From: Oleiphilus messinensis
GTDB lineage: Bacteria > Pseudomonadota > Gammaproteobacteria > Pseudomonadales > Oleiphilaceae
DNA: 64,000 nt
Assembly (NCBI RefSeq): GCF_002162375.1
Contig: NZ_CP021425.1
Span: 4,357,001 to 4,421,000, forward strand
Direction: 5' to 3'
The notes under the pieces: model-generated
Told to the model about the DNA's origin: nothing
What the model saw: only the letters and a program-made list of their open reading frames with translations
Databases searched by the model: none
Made by a program: the position numbers and the translations under genes
Shown: in pieces, positions 45,893 through 54,416 of the stretch
Position numbering within the stretch: position 1 is the stretch's first letter
Layout of the letters: every line of letters starts with the position of its first letter

Positions 45893-46977
45893 ACCTCATA
45901 CCCCGCTTGCCTGTGAGCCGCATTATGATTTACCGCGCGCACCCGTTTTTCAGCGGCAGGTGTACGCCAATACGTCTCATGATGATTTTCTGCGACGAAC
46001 GGGGCCTGACTCAGGTCGACAGATTCCCGCAAGCTATAGGCAGGTTGCCTGCGAGACTGAAAAAAGGTTCGGCTTAGCAACTCCGCCAACACCCCTGTCG
46101 TTAAAAACTGGATGGCGGTAACAATGAAGAGTATTCCCATAAAGAATAACGGCCTCTGGCCAATATCCTCTCCCAGACCATATTTAAGCACACCGAGATA
46201 CATCATCATCAGGCTTCCTGATACGGCGAAAAACAATCCAATCGCACCGAAGAAATGGCCAGGTTTAGCGCGGAAATGCAGGAAAAAAAATGCAGTCAAT
46301 AAATCCAGGATGACTCGAAACGTTCGCGATAACGTGTACTTGGATTGACCGGCATGCCGGGGATGGTGGTTTACCGCGATCTCACCAATCCGTTCTGGTG
46401 CGGTGTATTCAGCCAACCAAACCGGGATAAATCGGTGCATTTCACCGTAGAGACGGATTTTTTCAATCACTTCACGACGGTAAACCTTCAGGCTGCAGCC
46501 ATAGTCATGTAGACGTAGTCCCGTGACTCTGCCAATCAGGTGATTGGCGACTCTGGAAAATTTTGACCGAAGCCAATGGTCCTGACGGTCAACCCGCCAG
46601 CCCTGAATCAAATCAAGATCACGTTCGAACAACGCTTCGATAAGCATCGGAATGTCAGCCGGATCATTCTGCAGATCACCATCCAGCGTCACGACAAGGT
46701 CGCCTTGTGCTGCATCCAGCCCTGCCTGAAGTGCAGCTGTTTGACCAAAATTTCGACTTAATGGCAACACAATTACATGGGGGCCGAACTCTGTGGCACC
46801 CGTTTTCAGATTCTGGAGGGTAAGATCAGAACTGCCATCATCTACCAGTATCAATTCCCATTTGCCCTTATAGTGATTCATGGTTTCATGAATTCGGAAT
46901 AACAAGGGCGCTACATTTTCCTCTTCATTGTACAGAGGAATGACAATACTCAGACTAAGAGGATTGATAGGGTTCAT
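45889..46977 (-). CDS. GT2 polyprenyl-phosphate glycosyltransferase (ArnC/DPM1-like)
   Basis: 362 residues. GT-A domain with IVIPLYNEEENV at the start, the DDGSSD motif (ILVDDGSSD), and DGDLQNDPADIP as DxD region. Two C-terminal membrane helices (about 235-255 and 278-300) then a charged tail. It transfers a sugar from a nucleotide donor to undecaprenyl phosphate, feeding GT39 enzymes. First gene of the operon that continues with GT39, PAP2 and DUF3108. Confidence 0.92.
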   Translation of the reverse strand: MNPINPLSLSIVIPLYNEEENVAPLLFRIHETMNHYKGKWELILVDDGSSDLTLQNLKTGATEFGPHVIVLPLSRNFGQTAALQAGLDAAQGDLVVTLDGDLQNDPADIPMLIEALFERDLDLIQGWRVDRQDHWLRSKFSRVANHLIGRVTGLRLHDYGCSLKVYRREVIEKIRLYGEMHRFIPVWLAEYTAPERIGEIAVNHHPRHAGQSKYTLSRTFRVILDLLTAFFFLHFRAKPGHFFGAIGLFFAVSGSLMMMYLGVLKYGLGEDIGQRPLFFMGILFIVTAIQFLTTGVLAELLSRTFFQSRRQPAYSLRESVDLSQAPFVAENHHETYWRTPAAEKRVRAVNHNAAHRQAGYEV

Positions 46978-47182
46978 CGTCCGTAACTTCCATTGCCGCT
47001 CTAGAAGCCTTATCTTGGCAATTGATTGTTATAGAAAAAGAACCTTTTTTTGACATTTTTTCGGGTATTTTCACGGAAATTTCATGGAATCCGGCGACAT
47101 AGCGTTAAGGTAAACACCATTGAAAAGCAGCCACCATTTAGTAGAAAATTCAGGAAGTAGGTGATTGACTAGAACGCCTTCT

Positions 47183-48100
47183 TTACAGAGGCTTTTCCGA
47201 GTTGGGAAGGCATCGCGCCAAGATTGCAATCAGGATGGAAGAGCCCAGCAAAAACAAATGTATATTCACTGCGCTTTGCAATGCCGATTCAAAATTTACC
47301 CCCAAGGGTTTTAAAATGAGAAGCATTGCCGCTTCATAACTGCCAGCCCCCGCAACACCATGGACGGGCAATACACTGCTTAAATCACCCGCGATAATGG
47401 CCAATACCATCGCCCCCCACTCAACTTGGATGAAAACCTGCATAACGAGCAAAAATGCCACCAGTTTGATACCCCAAACGAGCACAGTTAGACCATATAT
47501 CTGAGCCAGTACAGAAAAGGACAAGGGCATCGCGAGTAATTGTCTGAAGAATTTCGCAACGAATGAATCAGGACGGGCACGTCTGGCAATTTCTGCAAGC
47601 AATGGTCGGCCCCGGACCAGTAGCGGCAAACACAGCAAAACCACCAAAAACATTAAGATCAGAACAAGGCTCTTTTGTACTACCGTAAACGCGACCAAAG
47701 CGACACAACACAAACAATGCAAATCCAGAAGTCGGAGGTAAAGCAACCCGACACCACTTTGCAGCAACGGAAAGCCATATCGCTGCTGCATGAGCAGCGG
47801 GAAAGACAATTCTCCAGACCGGAACGGGAATAAATTATTAACTGCAGTGTGCCAGGCACTGACTTTAAATAGCCCCCCTAATGCCCAACCAAGATCCTGC
47901 TTGAACAATAACTGCACGCGTAACGCCCGAACAACCTGGCTGAGAAACACCAACAGGAATGCCGGAACCAGCACTCCTGGGGATATCGTAAACCAAGGTA
48001 CAATTAACTGTTTCCAACCGACACTCCACTGCACCACAAAAATCAGGGCAATTAACAATATTATTGCCACTGTACGCATTATCAGATAGCGCGACGTCAT
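47183..48100 (-). CDS. Lysylphosphatidylglycerol synthase-type transmembrane protein (YbhN-like)
   Basis: 305 residues, about eight membrane helices from IILLIALIFVVQ on. Motifs QVVRALRVQLLF, FPFRSGELSFPLLM and LPVHGVAGAGSYEAA are characteristic for the LPG_synthase_TM family. Not the catalytic GNAT domain, so a transporter or flippase-like role. GAGGA precedes the ATG. Downstream of lptG on the same strand (63-bp gap). Confidence 0.87.
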   Translation of the reverse strand: MTSRYLIMRTVAIILLIALIFVVQWSVGWKQLIVPWFTISPGVLVPAFLLVFLSQVVRALRVQLLFKQDLGWALGGLFKVSAWHTAVNNLFPFRSGELSFPLLMQQRYGFPLLQSGVGLLYLRLLDLHCLCCVALVAFTVVQKSLVLILMFLVVLLCLPLLVRGRPLLAEIARRARPDSFVAKFFRQLLAMPLSFSVLAQIYGLTVLVWGIKLVAFLLVMQVFIQVEWGAMVLAIIAGDLSSVLPVHGVAGAGSYEAAMLLILKPLGVNFESALQSAVNIHLFLLGSSILIAILARCLPNSEKPL

Positions 48101-48163
48101 CAGGTCATCCTCGGTAGCAGCATCACATCCCCCTTACCTCAAGCGCTTCCAGTTTCACAATCT

Positions 48164-49333
48164 TCATTTTTTGCGCAACATCAGCAACCCCACAATGTAA
48201 ACTGCGAGAATAGGGAGTAACACTGAGAGAAATGGAGACCACAAATAAACCAGGCCAAGTTGGCCCGTAACCTCCTGCAATACACGCACCGAAAACCCGA
48301 CTAAAATACCTGCAAAAATCCGGAACGTAATTGACACGCTTCGCATAGGCCCCAGAACAAATACCATCCCGACAAATACCATCCCCAAGCACACAAAAGG
48401 TTGTAAAACCTTGTCCCAAAACATAAGCCAATGGGCACGATCATCCATCCCCTGAACTGCCAGATAACGGGCATAGTCCAGCAACTGGCTCAGCGAGAGG
48501 TAAGTAACCTCCATCGTCATCAAATCAATCATCTCTGGCGTAATGCGGGTTTGCCACACCAGCGTTTCGTGTTGGTGCTGAATCAACGAGGGATACGACT
48601 CCGGCGTGTAAACTGGCGCGATCTGCCCCCGGATAATTCTGGTCTCCGATACATTTGACAAAATCCAGGCAATTTTATTGCGTTCGGCAGAGTGATCGAG
48701 CTCATTGTAAAGATATTCAAGATCTCCATCTCCATCTCCATCTCCATCAATGAAATGACCCTCTTGAGCATGCAGGTAGGCAGTCAATTTTTTCTCATCG
48801 TCATAGCGAAACAGCAATACATCAGACAATGCTCCCGTTGCTTCAACGCGACGAATATAAATCATCTCATTCTGCCCCAGAGCCCATACACTTTCAGCCG
48901 AAATGCTGACCGGTTCGCCACTCTGGAGTTGCGCCTTGCGCTGGTCCGCCAATTGGAGACTGCTGGGCGCTATATATTCGATCAGTAAAAGCGCCATCAA
49001 CATCACAAGCAATATCGGCTTGATCACATACCAGAAGATTTTTTGTGTGGAAATCCCGCTCGCACGCATAACCGTCAGTTCGCTGTTTTTTGCCAACAAC
49101 CCCAGACCACTCAAGCAGCCAATAAGCACGGCAGAGGGCAAAAATTCGAAAGTTTGCGTCGGCACATGCAATACCGCGTGGATTAATACATCAAGGAACG
49201 CATAGCCTTGTTGAATATCATTCAATTCATCGATCACTTCTGCGATAAATGAAAAGCCGATAATCACCAGTATTGTGATCAGAACCGCTTTAGAAACCAC
49301 ACGGCTTACATAACGGGCCAGAATACTTTTCAA
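48164..49333 (-). CDS. lptG: LPS export ABC permease LptG
   Basis: 389 residues from a TTG start (49333) that overlaps the lptF stop (TTGA); GGGG lies 7 nt upstream. Membrane helices at the N-terminus (ITILVIIGFSFIA, PSAVLIGCLSGLGLL) and C-terminus (LGMVFVGMVFVLG to LPILAVYIVGLLML) flank a periplasmic beta-jellyroll. With LptF and LptB it extracts LPS from the inner membrane. Residues around 200 carry a DG repeat (ctccat hexanucleotide, 48722-48748). Confidence 0.92.
   Translation of the reverse strand: MKSILARYVSRVVSKAVLITILVIIGFSFIAEVIDELNDIQQGYAFLDVLIHAVLHVPTQTFEFLPSAVLIGCLSGLGLLAKNSELTVMRASGISTQKIFWYVIKPILLVMLMALLLIEYIAPSSLQLADQRKAQLQSGEPVSISAESVWALGQNEMIYIRRVEATGALSDVLLFRYDDEKKLTAYLHAQEGHFIDGDGDGDGDLEYLYNELDHSAERNKIAWILSNVSETRIIRGQIAPVYTPESYPSLIQHQHETLVWQTRITPEMIDLMTMEVTYLSLSQLLDYARYLAVQGMDDRAHWLMFWDKVLQPFVCLGMVFVGMVFVLGPMRSVSITFRIFAGILVGFSVRVLQEVTGQLGLVYLWSPFLSVLLPILAVYIVGLLMLRKK
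48722..48748. repeat. Hexanucleotide repeat inside lptG
   Basis: ATCTCC repeated four and a half times without change, encoding GDGDGDGD on the minus strand. In-frame unit of six, so copy-number changes would only lengthen the loop of the periplasmic domain. Confidence 0.85.
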
Positions 49334-50457
49334 TTGCGAGCCCCGCCCAAAGGTAATAATTGCGGAAATCGCTTCCGGAGATCAGGTGTCAAACCCGGTG
49401 AAAATAAAACGACTATTCCAATTACGAGAAATAGAGTGTGCACCACAGCAAAAGCTACCCCGGGATGCACATCCCCCTTGCCCGAAGCATTCCGAACCAG
49501 ATTCAATGCCACCATGTAGCACAAGAACAAAAGCACCGCGATAAAAATACGATTATAGCTACCACGTCGAATCTGAGTTCGGCTAAAGGCTAATGCAATC
49601 ACAGCTGCACAAGGCATCATCATCGGAATAGCAATCCGCCAATGCAGACTCGCCCAGTCCTTGGATTGATCAGAGTGCACGAGAGTCCAGGTGCTGAGCG
49701 CATCCGATTTTAACCTGGGTATGTGCTCTGCACTGGTACTGATCCGTTTGCCAAACCGGTCAAAATCCAGAACCCGAAGCTGCAACGTAGCAAACTGACC
49801 CACATATTGTCCGCCCTGCTCAAATATGATGAAGCGACTCCCTGTTTCCGGAGATATGTGTAGTTTGCCTTCCCGTGCCAGTAACGTTGAGAATCGAATC
49901 GGTTTATCGCTGTTCGTTTTTAATTCGGCCAATACAAGATCATGCAGCTTTCCGGAGTCCCGATCTATGTGATCGATATACATGGCATAACGACCATTTT
50001 CCGTCACATGGATGCGCCCTGTTCTTTTAACGCTGTATTCGAGGTAATTGTCGGGGTTGATCAGTAATTGATAGGCTTTGGTCATCGTTGCAGGAGTGAC
50101 ATATAGCGTGAGGCTGGCAACGAATATACTCATGAGACAAGCCGGCAGTAAAACCATCTTCAGCAGCTGTACATCACTCAATCCACCCGTTTGCATCACG
50201 ACAATTTCACTATCGGAATACATTCGCCGAAGCGCGACCAATGTGCCCAAGAAAAGACCGAAAGGGAGAATAAGTTCCAGAAACTGCGGCAATCGAAACA
50301 CGATCATTTGCAGCAGAAATTCTGCGGGTAGATTGCCATCCATAACCTGCTGGAGAAAACGGATCAAACGCCCGAATAATGTGACAATCAACAGCACTGA
50401 CGACACTGCCAGAGTGTACGAGATAATCTGAGTACTGATATACCGAGTCAGAATCAC
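49330..50457 (-). CDS. lptF: LPS export ABC permease LptF
   Basis: 375 residues from GTG 50457, chosen since the product then begins (M)ILTRYISTQIISYTLAV, like the known N-terminus of LptF, with GGG about 7 nt before it. The frame is open another 27 codons to a TTG, but that leader looks unnatural. TM pairs at both ends, FRLPQFLELILPFGLFLG conserved. It forms the export permease with LptG. Divergent from the GT39 gene at 50712. Confidence 0.92.
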   Translation of the reverse strand: MILTRYISTQIISYTLAVSSVLLIVTLFGRLIRFLQQVMDGNLPAEFLLQMIVFRLPQFLELILPFGLFLGTLVALRRMYSDSEIVVMQTGGLSDVQLLKMVLLPACLMSIFVASLTLYVTPATMTKAYQLLINPDNYLEYSVKRTGRIHVTENGRYAMYIDHIDRDSGKLHDLVLAELKTNSDKPIRFSTLLAREGKLHISPETGSRFIIFEQGGQYVGQFATLQLRVLDFDRFGKRISTSAEHIPRLKSDALSTWTLVHSDQSKDWASLHWRIAIPMMMPCAAVIALAFSRTQIRRGSYNRIFIAVLLFLCYMVALNLVRNASGKGDVHPGVAFAVVHTLFLVIGIVVLFSPGLTPDLRKRFPQLLPLGGARN

Positions 50458-50711
50458 GTCAGCCCATCTTCCCTGCGATTTAAGAAGAATATCAAAACAA
50501 TTCCGGTCGACCCGGCATTGTTCCGAATTCATCCTCAAACTAGCTCTAAATTGTGAAATATAAATGACTGTCAGGCATGAAAAATTTTTTCAGGATTCAT
50601 AAATCATTCAAAATGATTCTATAGGGTTAGGGCCTGTTAATTATCGAAACCGAAGGTTGTCTCATCAAAAGGCGGTCTAAACAGACAGGCTTCAGTACAG
50701 GTCATGCCAAC

Positions 50712-52244
50712 ATGCTCAAGAACACCGTTAAAAGATCTGTAAACGGCTCAATCCACTCTGAGGAGGCTTCTTCGGGCAACCAGGCTTCGATGTTGGTATT
50801 GGCAAGTATCGCAGCCCTGTTCGCAGCCTATCGAGTTTTTATTCTGGCGGATCATCAAATCCCGTTATTTTACGATGAAGCCTACTACCATCTTTGGTCA
50901 CTAACTCTGGACTGGGGTTACTACTCCAAACCCCCAATGGTAGCCTGGCTTATTGCCCTGACGACGTCATTTGCGCAAGGTGTGGACTGGCTGGTTAAAC
51001 TAGCCTCACCAGTGCTGTATTGTGCGACAGCGTTGATCATCGCACTCACAGGAAATCAGCTTTACAACCGGCAGACCGGTTTTTGGTCTGGCGCACTTGC
51101 TCTGTTGATGCCAATTGTGAGTTTTAATTCCCTGTTTATCACGACCGATGCCCCGCTGTTGTTCTTCTGGTCTCTGACCTTCTACTGTTTCGTAACGGCC
51201 CTTGCAACCCGCAAACTGTATCTTTGGCTTGCTGCCGGTATCGCCTGTGGCTTTGGCTTACTAAGCAAATACACGATGATCTTCGTACCCATCAGTATCG
51301 TGCTTTATCTCGCGACAGATCGAAGCCTGCGTCCGTTGTTAGTTTCAGTACACTTCTGGCTCGCAGCGGTGGCGGCAATGCTGATTTTTCTGCCCAACCT
51401 GATCTGGAATGCAGAACACCAGTTTGTCAGCCTCCAACATACGCGGGAAATATCTCAATTAGATCGCACGCTCCTTCACCCGGATAAACTTCTGGAATTC
51501 ATCAGTGCCCAGTTTGGCGTTTTTGGCCTGGTTCCAATGGCCGTTTTAATCTGGCTGATATGCCGAAAATCAAGCTATGGAGATGCTAAAAGCCTATTAC
51601 TTTTGTGCTTCACTTTACCGCTTCTCACGGTCATTTGCGTACAGGCTCTACTGACACGAGCCAACGCCAACTGGGCAGCGCCATCCTTCCTCGCTGCGAC
51701 GATACTCATCACCCACCACCTGTTACAACAACGTCGAAAAAAGTGGCTCTATTTTAGTTTAGCGCTACACACCCTGTTGATGCTCGGGTTGTACCACTAT
51801 CACTCGGTATTGAACCTGGTGGGGGAAGCTCCATCCAAGCGGAATGACCCTTATCATCGTATTCTGGGCTGGCCTGAACTGGGTGCGCAGCTCTCATACT
51901 GGCATGATCAGTATCCAGATGCCGCCTTGCTCAGTGATTCCCGCAAGTTACTTGCTTATCTGGGCTATTATGCTGATCCGCAATTCCAGACGAAAGTGGC
52001 CATTTGGAATCCGACTGAGCAAATCCGGAATCACTACGACCTGTTTTTCAATCTGGATCAACAGACCACTACTGAATATTTATTCGTAGCAGAAACCCCG
52101 TTACCCGTGAACATCTTGTCCCGCTTCGACAGCGTACTTGAACTAAGCCCGTTGAGAGCAACAGTTTATAAGGACTATCAACGGACCGTACACATTTACT
52201 ACACAAAAGGATTTAAGGGCTATGATCAAACCGGTTCAGACTAA
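50712..52244 (+). CDS. Second GT39-family glycosyltransferase
   Basis: 510 residues, about ten membrane helices. PLFYDEAYYHLWSLTLDWGYYSKPPMVAW contains the Asp-Glu pair of the family (YDEAYYH) and the substrate loop. Similar to lipid A or dolichyl-phosphate-type transferases. Its C-terminal part is short. It overlaps the PAP2 gene by 23 bp on the same strand. Together with that gene it mirrors the GT39-PAP2 pair at 43359-45892. Confidence 0.88.
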   Translation: MLKNTVKRSVNGSIHSEEASSGNQASMLVLASIAALFAAYRVFILADHQIPLFYDEAYYHLWSLTLDWGYYSKPPMVAWLIALTTSFAQGVDWLVKLASPVLYCATALIIALTGNQLYNRQTGFWSGALALLMPIVSFNSLFITTDAPLLFFWSLTFYCFVTALATRKLYLWLAAGIACGFGLLSKYTMIFVPISIVLYLATDRSLRPLLVSVHFWLAAVAAMLIFLPNLIWNAEHQFVSLQHTREISQLDRTLLHPDKLLEFISAQFGVFGLVPMAVLIWLICRKSSYGDAKSLLLLCFTLPLLTVICVQALLTRANANWAAPSFLAATILITHHLLQQRRKKWLYFSLALHTLLMLGLYHYHSVLNLVGEAPSKRNDPYHRILGWPELGAQLSYWHDQYPDAALLSDSRKLLAYLGYYADPQFQTKVAIWNPTEQIRNHYDLFFNLDQQTTTEYLFVAETPLPVNILSRFDSVLELSPLRATVYKDYQRTVHIYYTKGFKGYDQTGSD

Positions 52245-52941
52245 CCGTAAGAGAATATGGCTGCGCCTCGATCTACATTTATTTTTGCTCAGCTGTATTC
52301 TGTTTGTACTGTTCCCGGAGATCGACTTACGGGTTAGTGAACTATTCTACGATTCGAACCAGGGCTTCTATCTCAAGTCCTCGCCGCTTGTCATGCTCGT
52401 GTATAACGTGTTTGCCAATATTCATTTTTTCATTCTGGGCATTCTCCTGATACTTATCTATCAGGATCGAATCGCAATACTGCGGAAGGTATCACTGCCA
52501 TCCGCCTTACAGCTGCCTAAAACCAAACTAAAATTCTTGCTGGTCTTGTTGCTTGTGGGGCCCGGCATACTGGTCAACATTGCACTCAAGGATAACTCAA
52601 CAGGTCGACCGCGGCCGGCACAGATTGAAGAATTCGGCGGCACAAATCAATTCAGCAAACCTTTTGAAATTACCAATCAGTGCCATCACAATTGCTCTTT
52701 CGTGTCTGGCCACGCCTCGGTTGGTTTCTACTTAATGGCCTTTGCCTGGATTTTTCATGCGCGTCCCTGGTTGCTGGGCGGTATTTTGTTGGGCGGATTG
52801 GTCGGACTCGGTCGAGTGATACAAGGCGGGCATTTTTTGAGTGACGTGCTGTTTTGTTTCTGGGTGATGTATCTGACAACTCGACTGGTCGCAGAATTCT
52901 ATAAACTCCGACTGGATACCCCCGAACCGGCCTCAGCTTAG
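52222..52941 (+). CDS. PAP2-family phosphatase, LpxE/LpxF-like
   Basis: 239 residues, about six membrane helices. PAP2 motifs: KDNSTGRPRP, CSFVSGHAS and RVIQGGHFLSD. The loop between motifs is short, as in lipid A phosphatases and lipid phosphatases of Gram-negatives. 23-bp overlap with the GT39 gene suggests joint translation. Convergent with the solute-binding gene (4-bp stop overlap). Confidence 0.85.
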   Translation: MIKPVQTNRKRIWLRLDLHLFLLSCILFVLFPEIDLRVSELFYDSNQGFYLKSSPLVMLVYNVFANIHFFILGILLILIYQDRIAILRKVSLPSALQLPKTKLKFLLVLLLVGPGILVNIALKDNSTGRPRPAQIEEFGGTNQFSKPFEITNQCHHNCSFVSGHASVGFYLMAFAWIFHARPWLLGGILLGGLVGLGRVIQGGHFLSDVLFCFWVMYLTTRLVAEFYKLRLDTPEPASA

Positions 52942-53753
52942 GTCGGCGGCAAAGCCATATCCTGACTATAACGTTCTAGAATCGCCTCATAACGGCCATT
53001 TCGAATAATCGTACGTAAACCTTCATTGAAATCATCCCGTACCTGCGCTGACAAAAATGCAAACCGGTACTCTGATGGCGGGAATATATTGTGGTAGCGT
53101 ACTTTACGTCTTAAATTACGTTCATTAACGATGTAATTTCCTTTTAAAGCGACGCTACGATTAAACAACCATTTTCGGAAGTACTTAAATATCTTTTCTT
53201 CCATCACGATCACTTCCACCCGATCTCGAAACAACTGTTTTACCTGTAATGACTGGTCTGCGACTTCCAGATAATCGCTATTACTCAATACAACATTCGC
53301 GAAATCCGCTCCAAGGATGAATGCCGCCCGCTGAAAGGCCGCCACACTTTTACCGCCCAAATCCTGCAATGAATCGATCTTCAAATTCTTTTCACTGAGG
53401 CTGATGGCATAATTCTGAAATGTGATCACAATATCGCTGTAATGGCCATTTACCATCCCTTCTTTCACATTGATCACGCCGTCCAGGCTGCCATCTTCAA
53501 AACTCATGAAGGTTCGCGCCAACGGCAAATATGAAGGCAATACAGTGTAGCCTTTAACCTCAAATGCCTGTCGCAACACCTCCAGCTCAAGACCGTTATC
53601 TTTTTCTTGAATGACATAAGGCGGTATCGAAAAGCTGATCCCAATTAGCAGCTCCTTGGGCCCTCTGTTGTCATCCGGGCTTGCCATGACGGAGCGACAA
53701 AGTAAAAATAAGATCCCGGTTATCCAAAGTAGTATTACGCGAAGTTGTAACAT
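52938..53753 (-). CDS. Periplasmic solute-binding protein (SBP_bac_3-like)
   Basis: 271 residues from ATG 53753 (GGGGA 8 nt upstream); a Met five codons earlier has no site. Signal peptide (LLWITGILFLLCRSVMA). Then the type 3 amino-acid/sensor-type binding fold: LLIGISFSIPPYVIQEKDNG, DGVINVKEGMVNGHYSD, VEVIVMEEKIFKYF. No permease or ATPase gene is adjacent, so it may be a stand-alone sensor-like binder rather than part of an ABC importer. Confidence 0.75.
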   Translation of the reverse strand: MLQLRVILLWITGILFLLCRSVMASPDDNRGPKELLIGISFSIPPYVIQEKDNGLELEVLRQAFEVKGYTVLPSYLPLARTFMSFEDGSLDGVINVKEGMVNGHYSDIVITFQNYAISLSEKNLKIDSLQDLGGKSVAAFQRAAFILGADFANVVLSNSDYLEVADQSLQVKQLFRDRVEVIVMEEKIFKYFRKWLFNRSVALKGNYIVNERNLRRKVRYHNIFPPSEYRFAFLSAQVRDDFNEGLRTIIRNGRYEAILERYSQDMALPPT

Positions 53754-53889
53754 TGCTAAAATCCCCATACAACAGAGTCATTCATCATTCGGGATTGATA
53801 ATTTAACTTCAAGCATAGCACGGGACTATAACCCAAGCTTACGCCGTAGAGGTTACGTCTAAATAATTACTCTCCCCCAGGTCATTACG

Positions 53890-54354
53890 ATGCAAGACAG
53901 TTCAATGCAAGACATTCAGTACCAGCCCAACCTCTGGTATGCCCCAGCGCCTCCCACGCAACAATGGCTAGACCGACTTGTCACCCCCGGTTCAATCGAG
54001 ATATCCGCCCCGGAAACCAATGCGGCCGAAAGCGAAAAAAGAGAACCTGCCGTCCGCTGCGCGCACTGTAACGCGACAATCACATCAGAGAAGTACAAAA
54101 CTTTGATCGACGGTGAATTTGCCCACTTTCAATGTAACCCAACCGGCAACAGTTTTTATTTTGGCTGCTACAGCAAAGCCGAAGGCTGCCAGATCATCGG
54201 CCAGCCCAGCACGGAGTTCTCATGGTTTACAGGCTTCGCCTGGCGCATTGCCCTGTGTAACCAATGCAAATCCCACTTGGGTTGGTATTTTCAACAAACT
54301 GCAACAGAGTCATTCTATGGGCTGATCCTGTCGCAGATTATTCGGGGAAGGTAG
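53890..54354 (+). CDS. CULT-domain protein, bacterial cereblon-like
   Basis: 154 residues. An unstructured 50-residue N-terminus precedes a zinc-binding CULT domain: CAHC (C57, C60) and CNQC (C123, C126) are the zinc pairs. The pocket reads N83-P84, F110-S111, and Trp112, Trp118, Trp132 with F134 behind. Spacings N-W (29), W-W (6) and W-W (14) equal those of human cereblon N351, W380, W386, W400 and F402 from memory. Bacterial relatives (Magnetospirillum MsCI4) bind thalidomide and uridine-like ligands; the natural role is unknown. AGG lies 8 nt before the ATG. Flanks: a binding protein (convergent side) and the DUF4214 fusion. Confidence 0.85.
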   Translation: MQDSSMQDIQYQPNLWYAPAPPTQQWLDRLVTPGSIEISAPETNAAESEKREPAVRCAHCNATITSEKYKTLIDGEFAHFQCNPTGNSFYFGCYSKAEGCQIIGQPSTEFSWFTGFAWRIALCNQCKSHLGWYFQQTATESFYGLILSQIIRGR

Positions 54355-54416
54355 GGAATTCTTGAAGTTAACCAGCCAGAAAAGCGTGTTATCCCTTACA
54401 GAGAATGTTGCGTTTC

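Noticed and set aside
48123-48431. 102-codon minus-strand frame inside lptG
   Set aside because: Overlaps lptG in another frame; no initiation signal.
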